This document shows, piece by piece, positions 1 through 6,291 of a stretch of DNA of 15,973 nt; the first letter of the stretch is position 1, and the number at the start of each line of letters is the position of its first letter. The DNA comes from Prevotella sp. UBA1378 (GTDB taxonomy: Bacteria; Bacteroidota; Bacteroidia; Bacteroidales; Bacteroidaceae), in NCBI GenBank assembly GCA_002305505.1, contig DBRC01000022.1, positions 80,876 to 96,848 of the forward strand. Reading direction: 5' to 3'. The position numbers and the translations under genes are program-made. Under the pieces are notes generated by a model, which was not told where the DNA came from, made no database searches, and was given only the letters and a program-made list of their open reading frames with translations.

Positions 1-170
1 AAAAATGGCCAAAAATCAAAATGGGGGTAAATCCTCCGTGCTGCTACGGCATGGCCGCCGCAATACCAGGAAAATGCATTTTAAACCGTTTTCTTTTATC
101 TGAAGGCTCTGTTTTCAAAGGTGACAGTCCTGATAACTGATATATTATTTTGTTTTTTTATCCTAACCGG

Positions 171-201
171 CTTGTAATTTCAGAAAATTTATTTAAATTT
201 G
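171..201 (+). promoter_or_regulatory. Candidate Bacteroidales promoter for the Hip-like module
   Basis: TAAATTTG at 194-201 fits the Bacteroidales -7 consensus TAnnTTTG. CTTG at 171-174 is a partial -33 box (consensus TTTG), with a 19-base spacer, which is a normal spacing. Transcription would start near 208, giving a leader of about 190 bases before the kinase gene and covering the small frame at 230-349. AT-rich DNA yields chance matches, so confidence is moderate. Confidence 0.4.
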
Positions 202-229
202 CCAATAAAATAAGACATAAACAAATGGC

Positions 230-349
230 ATGAAAACCAAACCAATGAAGTCGTATTTAATAGAGGGCTTCAAATATTATATACATGTAATCAGCACAAA
301 TATATCGGCAGAATATTTAGAATACGAAAGTAAAGAATGGAAACTATAA
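230..349 (+). CDS. Possible 39-residue small ORF upstream of the HipA-like kinase
   Basis: An ATG at 230 opens a 39-codon frame beginning MKTKPMKSYLIEGF and ending EWKL before TAA at 347-349. It lies downstream of the candidate promoter and 49 bases before the kinase gene, so it would sit on the same transcript. The peptide is rich in Tyr, Ile and Lys, with no helix-turn-helix, signal peptide or other motif I recognise. It could be a leader peptide, a worn-down remnant of a gene that once filled the HipB position, or a chance frame in AT-rich DNA. Confidence 0.2.
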   Translation: MKTKPMKSYLIEGFKYYIHVISTNISAEYLEYESKEWKL

Positions 350-398
350 TTGATAGCGAAAGATATCAAGGATTTAATAACTTGTGTAACATTGTAAA

Positions 399-1415
399 AT
401 GGAGATGAATTCTATAATACCGAAACATCGTATAGAGAACTTCTCGTGTGCACACCGGCAAAGTCTTAGTTGTGTACCCGTCATAAAGCGTAAGGATTAC
501 TTTGTCGATAATTCTGTATCGGTTGGTGGTGATGCTCCCAAAAAGTTTATTGGAATATATGACCGCCAGTTACTCGGTTGTAAGCATAAAGCCAATTATA
601 AGAACTGGATTCGGTATATAGCTAAGACAGGACACAAGTGGTATCCTATTGAGTCTATTACGGAACTTTTGTTAAACAAGCTCGGTGCTATCTTTGGCTT
701 GAAAATGGCTGATTCCCGAATAGCAATAATTAATGGGCAATTGCGATTCCTCAGTAGATATTTTCTGAATTCATCACGAGAAGAACTTGTACATGGTGCG
801 GATATCTTGGCTGGTTATTTAAACGAAACAACCAAGTATGTAGAGGATGTGGACAAACAGAAACTTACACGTGATTTTTTTACGTTACAGGTTATAGAAA
901 ATGCTGTCGGCAGTCTGTTTTTGTATCAGAAAGATGAGATTATGCATGACTTAGCTAAACTCATAATATACGATGCTTTAGTTGGTAATAATGACCGCCA
1001 TTTTTTCAACTGGGGCGTAATCCGCTCTATAGATAATAGTTCTCAGGCATGCTTTTCGCCTGTTTATGACACCGCCAGAGGGTTGTTTTGGAATTATTCA
1101 GAGGGCAAGCTAATGGATATAGTGGCTAATAAGGCTATTGATACTCATGTCAGAAAATATTGTGAGAGTTCTCGCCCTAAAATTGGATGGGAAGGGGAAA
1201 AAGAAATTAATCACTTTCGACTATTCGAAAAAATCTATAAAAATGAGTATTATATTTCTTCAGATGAAATAAAATCGCTACTTTTGCAATCCGTTTTAGA
1301 GCGTATGCTTCAAGAAATCAGGCATGATTTTCTTCCTCTCATGAGTGTGAATAGAATCACAATGATATGTAAGTGTTTAGAGTATCGTTTTAATGAACTG
1401 AGAAATTTTTTATGA
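399..1415 (+). CDS. HipA-fold serine/threonine kinase (HipT-like toxin candidate)
   Basis: This 338-residue protein carries the HipA C-terminal kinase fold without the N-terminal subdomain of full-length HipA. Visible motifs are SVSVGGDAPKK at 39-49, resembling the Gly-rich loop with the Ser-X-Ser pattern of HipT; the catalytic loop NNDRHFFN at 197-204, where D199 and N204 have the five-residue spacing of E. coli HipA D309 and N314; and SPVYD at 220-224, where D224 fits the metal-binding Asp. Known relatives phosphorylate translation factors or aminoacyl-tRNA synthetases (HipA: GltX; HipT: TrpS); the target here is unknown. The gene overlaps the next one by four bases (ATGA). A second ATG at 405 is an alternative start. 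CtkA-like kinases are another related group. The AT-rich composition suggests horizontal transfer. The fold is quite sure; the toxin role is inferred. Confidence 0.82.
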   Translation: MEMNSIIPKHRIENFSCAHRQSLSCVPVIKRKDYFVDNSVSVGGDAPKKFIGIYDRQLLGCKHKANYKNWIRYIAKTGHKWYPIESITELLLNKLGAIFGLKMADSRIAIINGQLRFLSRYFLNSSREELVHGADILAGYLNETTKYVEDVDKQKLTRDFFTLQVIENAVGSLFLYQKDEIMHDLAKLIIYDALVGNNDRHFFNWGVIRSIDNSSQACFSPVYDTARGLFWNYSEGKLMDIVANKAIDTHVRKYCESSRPKIGWEGEKEINHFRLFEKIYKNEYYISSDEIKSLLLQSVLERMLQEIRHDFLPLMSVNRITMICKCLEYRFNELRNFL

Positions 1416-1801
1416 AAAAAATAAATAAAGTAATAAGCCGTTTTTTCTGGTCAGAAAATCAGCAAGATGTTTTTTTAGCCCCAGATGGTGACGTTACGTT
1501 TAATGTGAATCTGGGTAAATTGCTCGTTGGAACTCTACTCTACTCGGGTGGAACATGGCATTTTAGTTATAGTGAAGAATTTAAATCGCAGAATAAGATA
1601 TTACCGCTCGTGAGTTTTCCGTCAAAAGATGAGGAATATACGAATAAAGAACTGTGGCCATTTTTTTCATCGAGGATTCCTAGTAATGCTCAGTTACAGA
1701 TAGAAAATGACCGGTCTACAGAAGATATAGTATCTTTACTGAAGAAATTCGGGAGGAAGACAGCTGCCAATCCATTTGAGTTAATTTATAGTCTTGGTTG
1801 A
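1412..1801 (+). CDS. HipA N-terminal-domain protein (HipS-like antitoxin candidate)
   Basis: This 129-residue protein resembles the N-terminal subdomain of HipA encoded as its own gene. Landmarks are VGTLLYSGGTWHFSYS at about 39-54, PLVSFP at 65-70, LWPFFSSRIP at 81-90 (the family's conserved PFF..LLP-like motif) and a C-terminal stretch DIVSLLKKFG..TAANPFELI at about 105-125. In HipBST systems the separate HipS protein binds HipT and neutralises it, and a Trp of HipS contacts the kinase active site. W82 is a candidate equivalent, but this is inference. The start overlaps the kinase stop as ATGA, indicating translational coupling and a shared complex. The order is unusual, because in HipBST the S gene precedes T. 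A terminator follows at 1827. Confidence 0.72.
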   Translation: MKKINKVISRFFWSENQQDVFLAPDGDVTFNVNLGKLLVGTLLYSGGTWHFSYSEEFKSQNKILPLVSFPSKDEEYTNKELWPFFSSRIPSNAQLQIENDRSTEDIVSLLKKFGRKTAANPFELIYSLG

Positions 1802-1826
1802 AAAGGGCGGAAAAGAGATTTTTAAG

Positions 1827-1866
1827 CAGGGGGATTCGTAAAGAAACGGATTTCCCTGTTTTGTTT
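1827..1866 (+). terminator. Intrinsic terminator after the Hip-like module
   Basis: A 12-bp stem pairs CAGGGGGATTCG (1827-1838) with CGGATTTCCCTG (1847-1858), using three G-U wobbles, around an eight-base loop. TTTTGTTT follows at 1859-1866. It lies 26 bases after the HipS-like stop codon, which is good placement for ending this two-gene transcript. Confidence 0.8.
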
Positions 1867-2085
1867 GAATAATACAAGGGTCTGTAATGCTTCCATTACG
1901 TGCCGCATGCTTTTTCTTGCTGACTTATGCTTATGGTAGGCGCCGTGTTTGCGGGTATATACTATCGTGCAATGTCAGTCATGTGGTCTGTTGGATGCGC
2001 CATTCCCGGGCGGAAGAAGGAAAAAAAGTCGGAAAAATACCATTTTGCGCCGCTATTCTCTTATGCCCGTTTCGTGGGGATTTGC

Positions 2086-2093
2086 TATTTTTG
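2086..2093 (+). promoter_or_regulatory. -7 box of the putative L-galactose operon
   Basis: TATTTTTG matches the Bacteroidales -7 consensus TAnnTTTG exactly and is 32 bases before the aldo/keto reductase ATG. The predicted start point near 2100 gives a leader of about 25 bases. The -33 position (around 2061-2065, TTATG) is a weak match, so the promoter may need an activator. Confidence 0.5.
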
Positions 2094-2125
2094 CAGTTGT
2101 AGTTTAATATGTTTCTATATCGGAT

Positions 2126-3061
2126 ATGATTTATAATGAAATAGGCAAGACGGGGATGAAGGTGTCAAACCTGTCGTTCGGGGCATCGTCGCTGGGCGGC
2201 GTGTTCCACAGCGTGAACGAGAACGACGGCATCGAGGCGGTGATAACCGCCATCGAGTGCGGTATCAACTTTATAGATGTGTCGCCCTATTATGGTCATC
2301 TGAAGGCGGAAATGGTGCTGGGAAAGGCCTTGAAAGAGATTCCGAGGCAGAAGTATTACCTGTCGACCAAAGTGGGGCGCTACGGAAAGGACGGCGTAAA
2401 TACATGGGACTACTCGGCGCGCCGCGCCAAGGAGAGCGTTTACGAGAGCATGGAGCGGCTGAACGTAAGCCATATCGACCTCATCAACGTGCACGATGTT
2501 GAGTTTGCCGACTTGCACCAAGTGGCCGGGGAAACGCTGCCGGCGCTCGCAGAACTGAAGCGCGAAGGCGTAGTGGGCCATGTGGGTATCACCGACCTGC
2601 AGCCCGAGAACCTGAAGTGGGTGATAGAGCACACGGAGGAGGGCATGGTAGAGTCGGTGCTCAACTTCTGCCACTACTGTCTGAACGACGACCTGTTGCT
2701 CGATTATCTCGACTTCTTCGAGGAGCATGGCGTGGGCGTAATCAATGCTTCGCCCCTGTCGATGGGACTGCTCTCGCGCCGCGGAACGCCCGACTGGCAT
2801 CCTGCCCCGCAGTCGTTGAAAGACGCCTGCAAGCGCGCTGCCGACTATTGCGAGCAGCAGGGCTATCCCATCGAGAAGCTGGCCGTGCAGTATGCCACCT
2901 CGCTCAATCCCCGCATTGCCACGACGCTCTTCAGCAGTGCCAATCCGGCGAACGTGAGGAAGAACGTAGACTACGTGAACCAGCCTGCCGACCTCCGGCT
3001 GGCAGAGGCCGTTAAGCGTATCATAGGCGACCAGCAGCGTGTGAGATGGAAGAATAGCTAA
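2126..3061 (+). CDS. Aldo/keto reductase, probable L-galactose dehydrogenase
   Basis: This 311-residue protein is a cytosolic aldo/keto reductase of usual length with no signal peptide. The catalytic tetrad is visible: D51 and Y56 in NFIDVSPYYG, K82 in LSTKVG, and H123 in LINVHD. The family forms a TIM barrel and uses NAD(P). It opens a cluster with a COG3618 lactonase and a zinc dehydrogenase, the same enzyme set described for L-galactose use in Bacteroides vulgatus, where the reductase oxidises L-galactose to L-galactono-1,5-lactone. L-fucose (6-deoxy-L-galactose) is the main alternative substrate. The ATG at 2126 fits, since the family motif GKTGMKVSNLSFG starts only a few residues in. Family assignment is very sure; the substrate comes from gene context. 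Confidence 0.88.
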   Translation: MIYNEIGKTGMKVSNLSFGASSLGGVFHSVNENDGIEAVITAIECGINFIDVSPYYGHLKAEMVLGKALKEIPRQKYYLSTKVGRYGKDGVNTWDYSARRAKESVYESMERLNVSHIDLINVHDVEFADLHQVAGETLPALAELKREGVVGHVGITDLQPENLKWVIEHTEEGMVESVLNFCHYCLNDDLLLDYLDFFEEHGVGVINASPLSMGLLSRRGTPDWHPAPQSLKDACKRAADYCEQQGYPIEKLAVQYATSLNPRIATTLFSSANPANVRKNVDYVNQPADLRLAEAVKRIIGDQQRVRWKNS

Positions 3062-3372
3062 GGTTTTGGGGATGCCGACTTTATGGAGCACAAATTTTTG
3101 TATGCACATTGCTGCATTGGTGAAATTCAATGTACTTAAACGAAAGAATCAAGCATCGGAAAATGCTTTGACCGAAAAGCAACAAGTAAATGGAGCAATT
3201 CTATTGGAACATCAGAATGAAAAGCAACGAGCACTTACCAAAGAACAGTGTCACCATTGTATGTCCGCTATAAAAGGAAAGATCGCCCTCCAGCAAACCT
3301 ATATATGATTGAACTCCCTGAAGTATTGATAAGAGAACCAAAAGGTTATTCATCAATTAGAAAGTAAAGATT
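3062..3372. other. Gene-poor, AT-rich insertion between reductase and small secreted gene
   Basis: This 311-base stretch breaks what would otherwise be a compact operon. It contains an 80-codon plus-strand frame at 3066-3308, whose second half (EKQQVNG..., TKEQCHHCMSAIKGK) looks protein-like. A different frame, over about 3205-3367, reads SPLYVRYKRKDRPPANLY...SSIRK before its stop at 3365-3367. The change of frame suggests a decayed or frameshifted gene end, but I do not recognise the parent. No terminator or clear promoter is visible, so read-through into the lactonase gene is possible. Confidence 0.35.
3066..3308 (+). pseudogene. Possible gene remnant, unrecognised
   Basis: An 80-codon frame starts five bases after the reductase stop. 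Its middle is hydrophilic and Gln/Lys-rich, with a CHHC motif near residues 62-65. From about 3241 on, the +1-shifted frame (SPLYVRYKRKDRPP..., ending at 3367) looks at least as protein-like, consistent with a frameshifted fragment. No family was recognised, and it could be non-coding chance sequence. Confidence 0.15.
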
Positions 3373-3804
3373 ATGAAAAAGTTTATATTATTATTTTTAA
3401 TAACATGTAATTATTTAATATGCAGTTCAGCAAACATATCAAAGGATTTGTTGACGGCATACACGTGGACTGTAGTAACCCCCAACTTCCATGGCCATCA
3501 GATTCATATTCTTAATTTTGATAAGAACAATATGTTAAGATGGGATGTGAAATTTATAACTACTAATGTATCGGGGGCAGTTAGTCATTTATACTATCTT
3601 ACAGATCAAGAACCGTCATCGTTTGATTTAACTAAAGTTGGCAAGGCTACTTCAGGTAGATATATTGTCGTTGTAAATAAGAAGCATCTTGGTAAAAAAG
3701 ATTGTCCTTTCTTTTATTATGAGGTAATTTCTTACGATGGCAATATAATTGAACTAAAGAGAGAATTTGGTGAAACATGGAAAATTAAGAAGAATAAAAA
3801 GTAA
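3373..3804 (+). CDS. Small secreted hypothetical protein, possibly lipocalin-like
   Basis: This 143-residue protein has a clear N-terminal signal: MKK, then a hydrophobic stretch to about residue 17, with probable cleavage after CSSA at residue 20. C12 and C17 do not sit in good lipoboxes, so a soluble periplasmic protein is favoured over a lipoprotein. The mature part is rich in beta-forming residues, with YYLTD, FDLTKVG and GRYIVVV segments and a basic C-terminus. This pattern resembles small lipocalin-like Bacteroidales proteins, but I cannot name a family. The gene is markedly AT-rich compared with the reductase before it and the lactonase 36 bases after it, so it looks like a late insertion into the operon. 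A catabolic role is not indicated. Confidence 0.6.
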   Translation: MKKFILLFLITCNYLICSSANISKDLLTAYTWTVVTPNFHGHQIHILNFDKNNMLRWDVKFITTNVSGAVSHLYYLTDQEPSSFDLTKVGKATSGRYIVVVNKKHLGKKDCPFFYYEVISYDGNIIELKREFGETWKIKKNKK

Positions 3805-3810
3805 TATCCC

Positions 3811-3831
3811 CTAATCTCTAATCTGTAATCT
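3811..3831 (+). repeat. 7-bp tandem repeat (x3) upstream of the lactonase start
   Basis: Three consecutive 7-bp units, CTAATCT, CTAATCT and GTAATCT, end nine bases before the lactonase ATG at 3841. They belong to the same TAATC-type family as the repeats at 8738-8772 (complement) and 10164-10192, each just upstream of a start codon and in coding-strand orientation. Confidence 0.75.
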
Positions 3832-3840
3832 AAAAAAACA

Positions 3841-4758
3841 ATGGTAATAATAGATACCCATAGCCATTTATGGCTGAAACAGAATGCAGCGTGGAACGGT
3901 AAGGAGATACGTACGCTGAAGAACGGACGCTCGATGTTCCTTGGCGAAGAGCGGCAGATGCTGCCGCCGTTCATGATCGACGGGCAGAACACGGCAGAGG
4001 TGTTTCTCTCGAACATGGATTATGCGCAGGTGCAGGCCGCGGTAGTAGTGCAGGAGTTTATCGACGGAATACAAAACGATTACCTTGCCGACGTGGCGCG
4101 GCGCTATCCCGACCGCTTCCTGGTGTGCGGCATGTGCGACTACTTTACCGACGGCTTCCTCGACGAGGCAAGGCGGTTGGCCGACAGCGGATTCCGTGCG
4201 CTGGCAATACCCGGCCACCGGCTGCTGCTCGACCACCGGCGCGTGATGCTCACATCGCCCGAGATGATGGCGCTGATGCACCTGATGGAAGACCGCGGCA
4301 TGATACTCTCCGTGACGCTGGCCGACGGCGACATGCAGGTGGGCGAGATGAAGGAAATCATTGCCGAGTGCCCGCGGCTGAAGATAGCCATAGGCCACTT
4401 CGGCATGCCCACCGTAGAGGGATGGAAAGAGCAGGTGATGCTGGCGCGCAACGGTAACGTGATGGTAGAGTCGGGTGGTATCACGTGGCTCTATAACGAC
4501 GAGTTCTACCCCTTCCGCGGCGCTGTGCGCGCCATCCGCGAGGCCATCGACCTCGTAGGTGCGGAAAAACTGATGTGGGGCAGCGACTATCCGCGCACGA
4601 TTACTGCCATCACCTACCGCATGTCGTACGACTTCGTGCTCCGCAGCGACGAACTGACCGTGGAGCAGAAGCGCCTCTTCCTCGGCGATAACGCCCTCGG
4701 CTTCTACGGCTTCGGCCGGCTGCCCAGTCTGCCGTATATCAAAAACATGTCGGAATAA
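3841..4758 (+). CDS. Amidohydrolase-family lactonase, probable L-galactono-1,5-lactonase
   Basis: This 305-residue protein belongs to the amidohydrolase 2 / COG3618 group. The metal-site motif DTHSHLW is at 5-11 (H7 and H9), a further His is in IGHFGMP (H186), and the essential Asp is in WGSDYPR (D249). COG3618 enzymes hydrolyse sugar lactones; characterised members act on L-fucono-, L-rhamnono- and L-galactono-lactones. Between an aldo/keto reductase and a zinc dehydrogenase, the expected reaction is L-galactono-1,5-lactone to L-galactonate in the cytosol. There is no signal peptide. The family motif starts at residue 5, which fixes the ATG at 3841. The next gene follows after 65 bases. Family call is strong; the precise lactone is inferred from context. 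Confidence 0.88.
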   Translation: MVIIDTHSHLWLKQNAAWNGKEIRTLKNGRSMFLGEERQMLPPFMIDGQNTAEVFLSNMDYAQVQAAVVVQEFIDGIQNDYLADVARRYPDRFLVCGMCDYFTDGFLDEARRLADSGFRALAIPGHRLLLDHRRVMLTSPEMMALMHLMEDRGMILSVTLADGDMQVGEMKEIIAECPRLKIAIGHFGMPTVEGWKEQVMLARNGNVMVESGGITWLYNDEFYPFRGAVRAIREAIDLVGAEKLMWGSDYPRTITAITYRMSYDFVLRSDELTVEQKRLFLGDNALGFYGFGRLPSLPYIKNMSE

Positions 4759-4823
4759 GGCCGTCTGCGGTTTCGTTATGAATAAGACAACAAAGAAACT
4801 AATTACAAGAATAAAGCAAAAGG

Positions 4824-5846
4824 ATGAAAGCAATAAAGATTTTAGCCGACCGCGAGCTGTCGGTAGTAGAGATGGAAAAGCCTGTGCTGAAGGGCGGCGA
4901 GGTGCTGCTGCGCCTTGCTTATGTAGGGTTCTGCGGTTCCGACCTCAGTACGTATTTGGGAAAGAACCCGATGGTGCACATGCCTGTTGTGCCGGGGCAT
5001 GAGGTGGGCGCCGTGATAGAGCAGACGGCCGACGGCGTACCCGCAACGCTGCGCCCGGGAATGACCGTGACGGTAAACCCCTACACCAGCTGTGGCGGCT
5101 GTGCCTCGTGCCGTAACGGCCGCGTGAATGCCTGTCAGCACAACGAGACGCTGGGCGTGCAGCGCGACGGCGCCATGCGCGAATACATCGCGCTGCCATG
5201 GGAGAAGGTGATTCCTGCCGGAGAGCTGCCGGTGCGCCAGTGTGCGCTGATAGAGCCGATGAGCGTAGGATTCCACGCCGTGGCGCGTGCGCAAGTGACG
5301 GACATCGACGTCGTGATGGTCATCGGCTGTGGCATGGTGGGCATGGGCGCCGTGGTGCGTGCTGCCCAGCGCGGGGCAGTGGTCGTGGCAGCCGATGTCG
5401 ACGACGAAAAGCTGCAACTGGCCCGGCGCATGGGGGCGGCGCATGTCATCAACACGCTGACGGAAGACGTGCATGCACGCTTGCAGGGCATTACCGGCGG
5501 CTTGGGTCCCGATGTGGTTATCGAGGCCGTGGGCAGTGCGCCCACTTATCAGATGGCCGTCGGCGAAGTGGCTTTCACAGGGCGCGTCGTCTGCATCGGA
5601 TATGCCAAGACCGACGTATCGTTCCAGACAAAGCTCTTTGTACAGAAGGAGCTCGACATACGCGGTTCGCGCAATGCCTTGCCGGCCGATTTCCGTGCGG
5701 TTATCCGCTATATGGAGCGCGGCACGTGCCCGGTAGACGAACTGATAAGCATGGAGGTAAGTCCTGAGGAGGCACCGGAGGCTATGCGCCGGTGGGCCGA
5801 GGCACCCGGAAAGGTGTTCCGCGTTCTGGTGGCGTTCGGCAGTTGA
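4824..5846 (+). CDS. Zinc-dependent dehydrogenase, probable L-galactonate dehydrogenase
   Basis: This 340-residue protein is a medium-chain dehydrogenase/reductase of the sorbitol/threonine dehydrogenase type. Catalytic-zinc ligands are C37 (GFCGSD), H59 and E60 (PGHEVG), with E144 (IEPMSVGFH) nearby. The structural-zinc lobe holds C90, C93, C96 and C104. A nucleotide-binding GCGMVGMG motif is at 168-175 with D191 at the end of the second strand, favouring NAD over NADP. In the B. vulgatus L-galactose pathway the zinc dehydrogenase oxidises L-galactonate to D-tagaturonate, which enters hexuronate catabolism. That is the proposed role here, since no sugar-acid dehydratase gene is present. L-fuconate or another aldonate remains possible. 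The mutarotase gene follows after 31 bases. Confidence 0.88.
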   Translation: MKAIKILADRELSVVEMEKPVLKGGEVLLRLAYVGFCGSDLSTYLGKNPMVHMPVVPGHEVGAVIEQTADGVPATLRPGMTVTVNPYTSCGGCASCRNGRVNACQHNETLGVQRDGAMREYIALPWEKVIPAGELPVRQCALIEPMSVGFHAVARAQVTDIDVVMVIGCGMVGMGAVVRAAQRGAVVVAADVDDEKLQLARRMGAAHVINTLTEDVHARLQGITGGLGPDVVIEAVGSAPTYQMAVGEVAFTGRVVCIGYAKTDVSFQTKLFVQKELDIRGSRNALPADFRAVIRYMERGTCPVDELISMEVSPEEAPEAMRRWAEAPGKVFRVLVAFGS

Positions 5847-5877
5847 AACGGAATAATCATACAAACAGAATCACGAT

Positions 5878-6270
5878 ATGGACGAACAGCCATTGACGGA
5901 GGGCTACGAACGTAAGGAGTTCGGTTGCCCCGTGAAGCGTTATTGCCAAACGCTCGACCTGAAAGACGATGCCGGCCTGATAGCCCGGTACAAGGAGGCC
6001 CACGACCGGTATCACGTGTGGCCGGAGATACGTGCCGGCATACGCGAGGTGGGTATCCTCGAGATGGAAATCTACATTCACCGCAACCGTCTCTTCATGA
6101 TAGTGGAGACACCGGCCGATTTCGACTGGCCGGCGGCGATGGCCCGCCTGGCCACACTGCCGCGCCAGGCAGAGTGGGAGGCTTTCACAGCCTTGTTCCA
6201 AGACTGCGATGCCGGTGCCGGTTCTGCTCAGAAGTGGCAGCTGATGGAGCGGATATTCCGGTTGTATTAA
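5878..6270 (+). CDS. RhaM-family sugar mutarotase, probably for L-galactose/L-fucose
   Basis: This 130-residue protein belongs to the L-rhamnose mutarotase family (COG3254, DUF718), slightly longer than E. coli RhaM because of an N-terminal extension of about 20 residues. The signature RYKEAHDRYHVWPEI at 37-51 contains the conserved Tyr, His and Trp (Y38, H42, W48) around the sugar site, and the end, KWQLMERIFRLY, resembles the RhaM C-terminus. These enzymes speed conversion between sugar anomers. Annotation pipelines tend to call such proteins L-rhamnose mutarotase, but a COG3254 member in Burkholderia acts on L-fucose, and neighbours here suggest L-galactose or L-fucose. It is the last gene of the operon; a convergent gene ends 21 bases further on. 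Confidence 0.82.
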   Translation: MDEQPLTEGYERKEFGCPVKRYCQTLDLKDDAGLIARYKEAHDRYHVWPEIRAGIREVGILEMEIYIHRNRLFMIVETPADFDWPAAMARLATLPRQAEWEAFTALFQDCDAGAGSAQKWQLMERIFRLY

Positions 6271-6291
6271 CCGCGGCCTGCCTGCGGGCGG

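Larger units (their letters stand above)
1..398. other. AT-rich left flank and leader of the Hip-like module
   Basis: No convincing gene lies here. Two very short plus-strand frames exist: 5-103 (32 codons, rich in Arg and Lys) and 230-349 (39 codons, described separately). Neither resembles a helix-turn-helix HipB protein. The segment contains a candidate promoter at 171-201. Everything after about position 100 is strongly AT-rich, like the two genes that follow and unlike the sugar operon further right. The true upstream neighbour lies outside the window, so a HipB gene further left cannot be excluded. Confidence 0.5.
1802..2125. other. Intergenic region between the Hip-like module and the sugar operon
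   Basis: This 324-base stretch contains the module's terminator (1827-1866), a 6-bp hairpin GTAATG/CATTAC with a four-base loop at 1884-1899, and the promoter of the downstream operon (about 2086-2093). Two overlapping frames of about 70 codons exist (1887-2102 and 1927-2136). Both are Cys-rich, with no recognisable domain, and run through the promoter into the next gene's start, so I do not call them genes. This region is also the boundary between AT-rich DNA on the left and GC-richer DNA on the right. Confidence 0.6.

Noticed and set aside
5..103. 32-codon frame at the left edge with a basic middle
   Set aside because: Too short and without a recognised family; it could be a small peptide or a chance frame, and its upstream context is cut off.
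1887..2136. Two overlapping frames of about 70 codons between the Hip-like module and the reductase
   Set aside because: Both are Cys-rich without any motif, cross the operon's -7 box, and one runs into the reductase start. Chance frames are more likely.
2165..3130. Long minus-strand frame opposite the aldo/keto reductase gene
   Set aside because: It is antisense to a clear reductase. The His/Val/Gln-rich translation has no domain and arises from codon bias of the real gene.
3868..4833. 321-codon minus-strand frame opposite the lactonase gene
   Set aside because: It shadows the well-supported lactonase; the His/Val/Ala-rich composition has no recognisable fold.
4842..5864. 340-codon minus-strand frame opposite the zinc dehydrogenase gene
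   Set aside because: It covers nearly the same span as the dehydrogenase with its zinc motifs intact, and its His/Ala-rich translation is an antisense artefact.
2126..6270. Complete L-fucose oxidative pathway of the Burkholderia type
   Set aside because: No sugar-acid dehydratase, keto-deoxy-fuconate dehydrogenase or hydrolase gene is present. The zinc dehydrogenase fits the shorter L-galactose route better, though L-fucose is not excluded as a side substrate.
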